Program-made: the position numbers and the translations under genes
Source of the DNA: Oreohelix idahoensis
Taxonomy: Eukaryota > Mollusca > Gastropoda > Stylommatophora > Oreohelicidae
NCBI GenBank assembly: GCA_024509875.1
Contig: JAMPIV010010562.1
Location: 202,501 to 266,500, forward strand
Direction of reading: 5' to 3'
DNA: 64,000 nucleotides
Shown here: piece by piece, positions 53,709-62,045 of the stretch
Position numbering within the stretch: the first letter of the stretch is position 1
How the letters are laid out: every line of letters starts with the position of its first letter
Notes under the pieces: generated by a model
Told to the model about the DNA's origin: nothing
The model's input: only the letters and a program-made list of their open reading frames with translations
The model's database searches: none

Positions 53709-54417
53709 CACGAAAGTCATCGATCCAACACCGATCTGCATGAAGACCTACCCTATACCATATGCCAAGGCACAGGCATTGAAGGAGGAAATTGATTATT
53801 TGCTGCAAGAACACATCATCTCTAAGTCAGAATCACCTTACAGTTCAAGTGTTGTACTGTTGATAAAACCAAGTGGAGAACACCGACTCTGTATTGAATA
53901 CCGGAAATTGAATGCGATCACTGAAACCCAAGCTGATCCATTACCGGATACCAATCAGCTGTTCTCGACGCTAAGTACTGCGAAATATTTCTCTAAGGTC
54001 GATTTAAGTAAGGGATATTACCAGATTCCCGTCAAACCCGAGATCCGACACATGCTGGCTTTTAGCACTTCGGATGGCCACTACCATTTTAATGTACTAC
54101 CATTCGGGTTGAAAAACGCACCAAGCGTATTTTCAAGGATGATGAGGAAATTGCTGGAGCCCTTGAAAAACTCAACCATCACCAAATTTATGGATGACAT
54201 TCTCATTGCCACTGAAACATTTGAGGATCATCTACATTCCCTATCACTGTTACTAGATAGACTCAGAGAGGCAGTTTTGACTGCTCGTCCAACAAAGTGT
54301 GTAATTGGATGTCAGGAATTAGAATTTTGGGGACATACAATTTGCCAGGGAAACATGTCTCCTGATCCCAAAAATATAGAAAAGTTAAGGAAGGCACCTA
54401 GACCACAGACAAAATAA
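53698..54417 (+). CDS. Element D reverse transcriptase (interrupted)
   Basis: 239 codons. RLCIEYRKLN, VDLSKGYYQIPV, FGLKNAPSVF and FMDD in place of the YLDD/YIDD of the other elements. It is split from integrase by a frameshift near 53700 and from RNase H by two in-frame stops (TAA at 54415-54417, TAA at about 54466). The methionine at 53698 is internal. Confidence 0.88.
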   Translation: MKYDTKVIDPTPICMKTYPIPYAKAQALKEEIDYLLQEHIISKSESPYSSSVVLLIKPSGEHRLCIEYRKLNAITETQADPLPDTNQLFSTLSTAKYFSKVDLSKGYYQIPVKPEIRHMLAFSTSDGHYHFNVLPFGLKNAPSVFSRMMRKLLEPLKNSTITKFMDDILIATETFEDHLHSLSLLLDRLREAVLTARPTKCVIGCQELEFWGHTICQGNMSPDPKNIEKLRKAPRPQTK

Positions 54418-54492
54418 GATGTGAGGTTGTTTGTATCATTAGGTGGATTCTACCAGAAATACATCTAAGACTTCAACACCTTATGTGCACCT

Positions 54493-55032
54493 TTGACTGA
54501 TCTGACCAAGAAAGGAAAACCTGACACAATAAAGTGGACAGCAGAGTGTGAGCATGCATATTCAGAATTGAAGCATAAACTCACTAGTATGCCTATTCTG
54601 AAGTTGCCAGATATGACGGAAGAGTTTATAGTACGGACTGATGCAAGCAATCTAGGAATCGGTGCAGCGCTTTTACAAAAATCTCAGACCCAGACTGAGG
54701 AACTTTTTCCTGTTGCTTATGCCAGCCGCAAGTTGAACGCTGCAAAAAGGAATTACTCTACTATAGAGAGTGAATGTTTAGCATTGGTGTGGGTCATCAA
54801 TAAGTTTCAACCCTATTTGTATGGCAAGCCATTTGTGGTCCAGTGTGACCAACAACCCCTTTCATTCCTGGCCTCATCACGTCATGCAAATAGTCGCTTG
54901 CTAAGATGGTCATTATTGATTCAGCCATATACCTACACTATTGAATATATTCCTGGAAAACAAAATGTGGGTGCGGATTTTCTCAGTCGCCTTCCCACAG
55001 AGCTAGAGCAGGATAGAAGGAAGGAAAACTAA
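54493..55032 (+). CDS. Element D RNase H
   Basis: 179 codons in the same phase as the RT frame. RTDASNLGIGAAL, YSTIESECLALVW, QCDQQPLSF and NVGADFLSRLP are typical of gypsy RNase H. The stop at 55032 is followed by a short 3' UTR and TGGGTGGAGCAA before the 3' LTR. Confidence 0.88.
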   Translation: MTDLTKKGKPDTIKWTAECEHAYSELKHKLTSMPILKLPDMTEEFIVRTDASNLGIGAALLQKSQTQTEELFPVAYASRKLNAAKRNYSTIESECLALVWVINKFQPYLYGKPFVVQCDQQPLSFLASSRHANSRLLRWSLLIQPYTYTIEYIPGKQNVGADFLSRLPTELEQDRRKEN

Positions 55033-55949
55033 CCTCGGAATGCTCGATTTGAATTGTATTGTACCCAATAGTTAAGCTAGATATCATCCAGCTTAAAATA
55101 TGGGTGGAGCAATGTCGCAAAATTGATTTCAATACATTGCAAACGTTGCTTCGCATAGTTTTACAGACCATTCACCGATCGCTTATCATGGGGCCGGCCG
55201 CTTACAAAATGTCGGTGTATTTACAAACTGTCGATGAGACATCGGCAATCGGCAAGGATAAATAGGAGCAAAATGGAATTATTGTGAAAAGGATTTCACC
55301 TTTTATTACAGGAGAGGATTGTGTATAACTGCATATAAGGAAAAACAGTAGGAAGTTACTATTTACGGAGATCAATGCGTATTACAACTGTCTACAGTTA
55401 AGCTGAAAGCCTGTAAACCCACTTCTGTTCTAAATACTAAAATTAACAAATAACAGTTGGTGAAATTATATGGATAGGAAAATAGAGATATATCGGCTGT
55501 ATAAAACAAGATAGGATGGAACAGTATGAATAATATATAAGCCGAGGATTTTTTTTTTTTCCATCTGAATTGTGAGCGGATCGCTAGAAATTTTCAGTCC
55601 AGTGTCTGGAGTCTGAGGGTAAGCAAAATTATGGAAACTATCATGTATAAAATTTTTTTTTAAAATTATTATTGCAGGTTCGTATAGACTTCACAAAATA
55701 TGCACGTAGAATAATTATCGGTATAAATGTATGGCTATTTTTAATATGATATAAACATGTGCTATGTGGATGATTGTTGCTTGTACAAAAACGAATCACA
55801 ACTAGCCTCACAGCCAAATGAAGATAACATCTATCATATTAATTGCTTTATCGTTTACGAAGATAAAGGCAGTCCCATGGCAGAGATTGTCATAGGCAAA
55901 TGAAGTGTTTGAAGCTTCATCATGGAAGATACCGCTTTTACGAGAATAG

Positions 55950-56060
55950 GTGACCAGTCCCCTTCCGCGCTGCCTTTTCATTCACTAGCTCGAGATCACA
56001 ACTGAGTGCCCATTTACAGCTGGTAAACTGGAGTGTTCCATAGCCAGGCTTCAATTCAAA
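55950..56060 (+). repeat. SINE-like core within element D 3' LTR
   Basis: Second LTR copy of the block at 43952-44062, with several substitutions. Confidence 0.45.
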
Positions 56061-56961
56061 AACTATGTAGTTCTGCTACCGAAGAAAGCAACCTGATCGC
56101 TTGGTCAGTCGGGCACTCACTTTATCTATTTGTGTATTAATTTTGTGTAGATGCTAAGAATGGCATCAGTATTTACATTTTTACCTGATATGGTTTGGAA
56201 AGATCAAGTTATAAACAATTAAAGGATGTCACTTACTATGACTGTATAACTGTGACATCTGATGACTGACTAGTCTGACATATGTGCTAGTCAGTTACAA
56301 TTAATTGAAATGTTAATACTTGTGTATCACTGAAATGATGTCCTTACTTACTATGATTGTATAACTGTGACATCTGATGACTGACTTGTCTGACATCTGT
56401 GCTAGTCAGTTACAAGTCTAGCCAGATACTAGCCAAGGCTGATATGATGTTTCAGGTTCCATGAAATAACTCAAACCAGACTGTCAAGTGTCAGAAGCTT
56501 GTGTTGTTCATCAGAGGCAATCCCACAAAAGTGCAGGACCCCAACGAATGAACCACAGCTGGTCATTGATATTCCTATAGCTGGGTCTACCAAGTCTGAT
56601 ATCTACAAAGGACAGTTCAGTGTCAGCATTGTCAAGTTGAAAAGATAAGTGTCATTTGAGACACTGACCACCCATATATGAACCAATAGCCAATAGTTGT
56701 GATATGAAAACAGTATTCAAACCATTAACGAGTTCAGTGAAATGATGACAGTAATGTGTAAAGTCAGAGGACTAAAAGAACAGTCATACAGTAAAAGTGA
56801 TTCCAGTTTTTATTAACTTTATTTTTCAAGATCCTGAAGTCTAAAAAGACAATACTACTTATTAACATTGCTGAGTGACGGTTTCTAGTAAATACATTTT
56901 CTACAAGGACAGACAATCCTATCAAAACATTAGTTTAGAAATAATATAAATTGTGTGAATA

Positions 56962-56963
<2 letters not shown>

Positions 56964-57052
<89 letters not shown>
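56964..57052. repeat. (TA)n microsatellite
   Basis: About 44 TA units with one CA interruption near 57001, in the element D 3' LTR. Confidence 0.95.
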
Positions 57053-57057
<5 letters not shown>

Positions 57058-57442
57058 GCTCATTTCCATATAGCAGAAATAGACGATCAGTGTATATATT
57101 AAAAGAATTAATTGTACCTGAGGACTTATTCACTTTTTACACTTGTGTTTAAAGTGAATTTTCATTTTATTTATCCCTAGACATTAAGTAATCATAAGAT
57201 AGTCACAGGGAGGAGACACCTTAAATCCTGATACAACTTCTTACCAACTGGCCAGGGTTTTCACAGTCTGACTATTCTTATGATATCAATACACCAGTGC
57301 TTATTTCTAAGACTGGGGTAGTACTTGTAAGACCAGAACTCTTTACTGGTTTACTATCCTGGTAGCATATGAGATACCTGGTTATCCATCTACCAACCTT
57401 ATTCTTACCTAAATAATTAAATTTAAATAACCTCCTGCTACA

Positions 57443-58529
57443 ATACCAATGGCTCGTTGGCGGTCGTTTTCAGATAGTCGTGGCATTTCAAGCACATGTA
57501 CTGGGTGTTTTGTCTCAACGCCTTTTTATACCGAGTATACTGCCACAACGCGTACACATTTTTAGGGTCATAGCTGTTGGGAATCGTGTTGCACGTGTAA
57601 CTTTCATTGTTTTCATGTAGTCTGTACACAAACCCGTGGGTTGAATCATGCACTTTCCATTCCAGCATCCATTCGCTCTCTACCTCATGACAAACACGAA
57701 GAAAATCCATTCCCACACCTTTTTTTCTAGCTTCTCGGCATCAGTATATATAATAGTGGTGCGTTTTTAATGTGCTTCAGTATATATCATGCCACTTGTA
57801 GCTCTTCTTCCACAATATATCAGTAGCTTGAATACAATACATCTTACCCCGAAGACCACAGATAACGAAGGCCAAGAATCTTAACCGTTAGCATAAATTA
57901 GTGCTGAACGGATTACGTCATTAACAACCGATGACGTATTAAATATGTAGCAATCAATATAAGTGAAAACCCGTGCAAACACACGATTTAACATACAGAG
58001 ACATATTTCCGCAAAAAAACTGGTAATAGCCTATGTGTGTTCATGATACAAGAATACATTATTATTCTTACTTTAACAATACTCCCGTCGATAATTTTGC
58101 CCTGTTCAGTATTAATTATGATAAGGAACTATACATGTGTGTAATTGGTATTGCACTGGTACTATGTTGGGATTTTATTTTATTGTATTTCATTTTGTTA
58201 TGTTATTATTTAACTAATATTTAAGATACATGTGAGAATAAATGGATTCATTATGGAAGACGAGATAAAAGGAAGGGCAAAATGTTAGACGGGCCTGCGT
58301 GCCCAATTCTAAACCGTTGAAAATAAAGTTCGTTCGTTCTTTCCAGTGAATTTCATATTAATAATCGTTATATGGCTACTAGCTGACCACAACTCTTGGT
58401 CCTCAGCGCTGATTGACATTTTTGTATTTGATTCTCTTTCAAACTTTGGTTTATTATTTATCTTCCCGCCTTACTCATCTAGATCAGTTTACTGCAGGAC
58501 TAGTTCACTTTCTCCAATCACATGTTATT
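57443..58529. other. No gene firmly recognised; one unexplained minus-strand frame
   Basis: A 92-codon minus-strand frame (57438-57716) has a Cys/Trp/Tyr-rich composition (YMCLKCHDYLKTT) and runs into the LTR of element D. It may be an exon or an old transposon piece; I do not recognise it. The rest is AT-rich. AATAAAG followed by TTCGTTCGTTC (58323-58341) could be the tail of an old retroelement. Confidence 0.35.
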
Positions 58530-58986
58530 AAACTGTCGAGTATCTCTGATTAAGCTGGGAGAACCGGTCCTGGAGCAGGTCGACCACTTTAAATATCTCG
58601 GAGCTATTATAGACCGAAAGGAAGGCATCAAAGAAGAGTTGGCCACTCGAAAAGCAGCAGCTGGGAGACTTTTTCAGGCCATAAATCGAAGATTCCTCAG
58701 CAAGAGAGAGGTTGGTAAGAAAACGAAGATGGCTGTATACCGCTCCACCTATGTCCCAGTCTTGACATATGGATGCGAGTCATGGGCAATGACTACAACC
58801 CACAAAAGCCAGATCCAAACCTCAGAAATGAGGTATCTGAGGAAGGTGGTTGAAGTAACAAGAAGAGACATGGTATGCAACCAGACGATACGTCAAGGCC
58901 TTAAATCCCACACCCTGCAGACCCAGTTAAGATGGTTTGGCCATGTCTGCAAAATGGGAGAAGATCGTATACCACGACAAGCATAG
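58522..58986 (+). pseudogene. LINE RT C-terminal fragment
   Basis: 154 codons with no catalytic palm. YLGAI.D begins the thumb region and YGCESWAMT is a common LINE motif. An in-frame TAG cuts off the last 60 or so codons of the usual tail. No function expected. Confidence 0.8.
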
Positions 58987-59192
58987 GAAACAAAGAGCCA
59001 AGGATCCAGACCCCGAGGACGACCCAGAGTCGGCTGGGAGGACAACATTAGACAATCTTTGAAGGACCGAGGACTAGAATGGAACCAGGCCAGGAGGAAG
59101 ACAGCCGATAGTATAGTTTGGCGCTCTCTCTTCCAAACCTCTACACCTCACGGTAGAAGGGGAACGACTAAGTAAGTAAGTAAGTAAGAGTA
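58530..59192 (+). mobile_element. LINE remnant, RT C-terminal end with (TAAG)n tail
   Basis: Only the thumb and C-terminal part remain: HFKYLGAIIDRKEGI, YVPVLTYGCESWAMT, RWFGHVCKMGEDR. The frame meets TAG at 58984-58986 and continues after it with GRPRVGWEDNIRQSLKDRG to about 59170. The 3' end is a (TAAG)n run at 59172-59191, as in RTE-type LINEs. Strongly 5'-truncated. Confidence 0.85.
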
Positions 59193-59496
59193 TCTCTTAA
59201 CGTTGATGTGTTCATATTGCTGCTGACCCTATACGCTGGTCTTGTGTGGGAAACCATCCTTCATTCCTTGAGATGCCCATGTGATTGTGGATATGTGTCA
59301 GTGTACCACTTATTTTCAGTAAAATAACAAATAGTGATTAAGGTAGTTCTATAACAGACAAGAGTAAAAACCCGTCATTTGAAGGAAATTAAATTCAAAA
59401 GCATCAATTCATTCATTCATAACCTTCCACTCCCAAAGGAGCATAGGCCTTCAACAAACACATGCCACGTCCTCCTGTCACGTGCAACATTTCAAG

Positions 59497-59820
59497 TTAT
59501 TTCCACGTTCTCCTCATCATTTTCACCTCTATTTTCAGCTCTCTTCTCCGTGTGCTTCTTGGTCTACCTCTGCCTCTCTTGCCCTGGGGGTTCCAGAACA
59601 AGGACTGCCTTGTAATGCTATCAACAGGTTTCCTCAGTGTGTGTCCTATCCATCGCCATCGTCTTCTTCTCATCTCTTGTTCCGCTGGCACTTGTCTAGT
59701 TCGTGTCATCAGTTCCATGTTGGTAACCTTGTCATACCACTTTAATCCCTCTATTCTACGCAAGCACCCATTTATGAGAAAGTCTATAGCTTTTTGGTTG
59801 TTGTCTATGTTGTTCTCCAT
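59497..59820 (-). pseudogene. LINE RT, C-terminal fragment
   Basis: RWRWIGHTLRKPVDSITRQ and GKRGRGRPRSTRRRELK are the conserved basic tail of RTE-like LINE proteins. Frameshifted relative to the palm fragment. Confidence 0.8.
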
Positions 59821-60008
59821 GTCTCAGAGCCATACAATAGGACTGACTTCACATTTGAGTTGAAGATTCTTTTTTTCGTGTTGGATCCGATTTCTCTGGA
59901 TGTCCATGTATTTCCCAATGCAATGAAAGCTCGTCTTGCTTTTTGTATTCTTATTTTGATATCACTATCTGTGCCTCCAAATTTGTCTATATTGCTGCCA
60001 AGATATGT

Positions 60009-60545
60009 TTACGATTCTACATCTTGTATTGGTGCTTCTTCAAGTTCAACCCTGTTTTCATTACCTGCATTTATTCTCATTATCTTTGCGTTTTCCCTAT
60101 GTATTTTCAGACCCAATTGCTGTGACCTCTCATCGAGTGTTTTCAATTGGTCCTGCTTCTGATTACGGTTATGGGACAGAAGAGCCAAGTCATCAGCAAA
60201 ATCCAGATCATACAATTGCTTAGTCCACTGGATTCCATTTCTATTGTGTGTTGTTGATGTTCTCATAACCCAGTCTATTGCTAATAAGAAAAGAAATGGA
60301 GACAAGAGGCATCCCTGTGGCACTCCTGTTCTTATCCCAAACGATTCTGTAAGCTGTCCTTCATGAGGAACTCTGCATGTCATGTCTTCATCTGTTCTTT
60401 TTTTTATTAAATTAATGATCTTCAGGGGAACTCCATAATGCCTCATCAATTTCCAAAGTGATTCTCTGTCTACACTGTCAAATGCCTTTTCGTAGTCCAC
60501 AAATCCGACGTATAAATGGTGAATTCCATTCCAGACTTTGTTCAA
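60009..60545 (-). pseudogene. LINE RT, palm region fragment
   Basis: GFVDYEKAFDSVDRESLWKL, GVPQGCLLSPFLF and FADDLALLSHN (FADD catalytic box) are present. It ends at a stop directly before the TYLGS thumb motif, which is readable on in the same phase to about 59825. Confidence 0.82.
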
Positions 60546-60828
60546 CTATTATTCTCAAAGTAGCTATTTGATCTGTACAGGATCTGTTTTGTCGAAAACC
60601 TGCTTGTGCATCTCTCAGTTTCTTGTCTATGGACTCTTTTAATCTCTCAAAGATAATCCTATTTAATACTTTTCCTGGCACTAATAGTAACATTATTCCT
60701 CTATAATTTGTGCATTCTTGTAAATTTCCTTTCTTAGGCAACAACCAGATATCCTTCCTTCCATTCTGCTGGTATCTATTCCTCTTCCCAGACTTTACCA
60801 AGTAATTTATATAACATATAAGCACCAA
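60478..60828 (-). pseudogene. LINE RT, fingers region fragment
   Basis: LLPKKGNLQECTNYRGIMLL, AGFRQNRSCTDQIATLR and EQSLEWNSP are RT motifs. The frame is lost near 60540 and the palm continues in the overlapping frame 60009-60545. Confidence 0.8.
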
Positions 60829-60839
60829 TACGTAACGGC

Positions 60840-61405
60840 AATTCTATTTATTCAAAGACTTGTGGAAAAATACTGTTAAATGTGAACATTCGATTGGCCA
60901 CGAGAAGAGCACATTGATTTTCTGTCGTTTTATTTTGTACTTTTATATTGTATGTGGTTACACGCATATACGCTTTTACCTGGGCCATCCATCGTATATC
61001 TGGATCTAATTGGCAGCAATCCAAGCATGTACCGCATCATCACAATAGGGGTATCTTGTGTGCAGCCCAAGACTATACGCATCCCTTCGTTTTGAATGCG
61101 TTCCAGTCGTTCACATTGTTATATTGACAGCGTGAGTATTCCCAGGCCATACTCGATTACAGACAAGACCAGCTTACAGACTACAAAAGAAACAGTAGTC
61201 TCTGCTCCAGGTGCGCTGCAGCCATTGTTTTTAGGCTGGCAGACCTCTCTTGCATTTCTGTATGATGTGATCAACATGGTGCTTATATGATAGCCCACTA
61301 TCGAATGTTACTCCAAGACATTTCAACTTGTTCTGCCTTTCAATTTTCTGTCCACTGAGAGTAATGTCTGAAAGATCTGCTTTCAATTGTCGTGAAACAT
61401 TCTAA
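60840..61405 (-). pseudogene. Jockey/I-like LINE RT remnant
   Basis: No long frame, but on the minus strand the pieces are readable in changing frames: KLKCLGVTFDSGLSYKHHVD (61275-61335), LKTMAAAHLEQRLLFLL, IEYGLGILTLS, and RLERIQNEGMRIVLGCTQD (about 61065-61120) followed by MRYMLGLLPIR. The LERIQN.GMR..LGCT pattern is the post-RT region of Jockey/I-type LINEs common in molluscs and other invertebrates. Several frameshifts and stops; inactive. Confidence 0.7.
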
Positions 61406-61715
61406 ATCCACATATCTAAATTAAACAGTAAATGTAAAGCCTAACGAATTAATTCAATAAAAGGAAAGAAGAATGGTAAAAGACCAGTGCTGTCACAATG
61501 GCGTACAAAAATCCCCTCTTTCTACTTCGTCTGCATAATTGTAACGCTTTCACGTTTACTAGTAAAGCCTACAGCAGCATACACGCGTTTCTAAAAAAAT
61601 AAAACTGGTACTGTGTTTCTTAGAAAACCTTGAGATAGACACACTGCGTAATGACCTAGATTAATACTAGCATTAATGTCATTATTACACTGCGTAATGA
61701 AAAAACAGATGGACT

Positions 61716-61756
<41 letters not shown>

Positions 61757-62045
61757 GGCTGAACGGAGGAACGCATGCAATACTACCACAGTCTCGCGAT
61801 TAATAGTAACGCCAATCCCAATATAGTTATCTACCCTTCCAAGATGGAGGTGAAATTCGTTTCTCACCTAAGACGCCGAAAGAAAAACATCAGGAATGTG
61901 TATATTTCGATGGATAATACCATGTTATGTTAAATTATAGAATAAAAGATACACCAGAGTATCTAGTGGTGTAGATATTTTCCTATAACTGACCTCGAAA
62001 CCCTCGAATCGGTCGGTTGGATCGGAGGGTTGATCAGTGAGTTAA
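61406..62045. other. No gene recognised; (GA)n microsatellite and LINE 5' flank
   Basis: AT-rich. A (GA)n run lies at 61716-61756. The last 150 bases or so may be the 5' UTR of the LINE that follows. Confidence 0.45.
61716..61756. repeat. (GA)n microsatellite
   Basis: About 20 GA units with one C interruption. Confidence 0.95.

Larger units (their letters stand above)
42925..57442 (+). mobile_element. Gypsy element D, old and decayed, Gmr1-type order, host of nested element E
   Basis: 5' LTR 42925-51225 (interrupted by element E at 44205-50121) and 3' LTR 55113-57442. LTRs start TGTCGC and end GCTACA but differ by many substitutions, a 205-bp deletion and a duplication. Flanking bases (CCCCC on the left, ATACC on the right) do not match, so there is no target-site duplication. 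Coding is broken by frameshifts, stops and an internal deletion. Integrase comes before RT. A possible primer-binding site TGGGATCTCGTCCGCGGG starts at 51227. Confidence 0.9.
55113..57442 (+). repeat. Element D 3' LTR
   Basis: About 2330 bp. Compared with the 5' LTR it lacks about 205 bp including the TATA box, replaced by a T-run at 55550-55560. It carries a tandem duplication of about 130 bp around 56218-56400 (TAACTGTGACATCTGATGAC twice). Ends GCTACA; no target-site copy follows. Confidence 0.9.
59407..60838 (-). mobile_element. RTE-like LINE remnant (RT only), 5'-truncated
   Basis: Minus strand, same clade as the LINE split by element B. RT starts near 60838 and is broken by at least two frameshifts (near 60780 and 60540), a TAA just before TYLGSNIDKFGG (about 60009), and a further shift near 59820. 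It ends in a (TGAA)n tail at 59407-59420. No endonuclease. Confidence 0.85.

Noticed and set aside
59379..60223. Several overlapping plus-strand frames (60-133 codons)
   Set aside because: All are antisense shadows of the minus-strand RTE-like LINE remnant.
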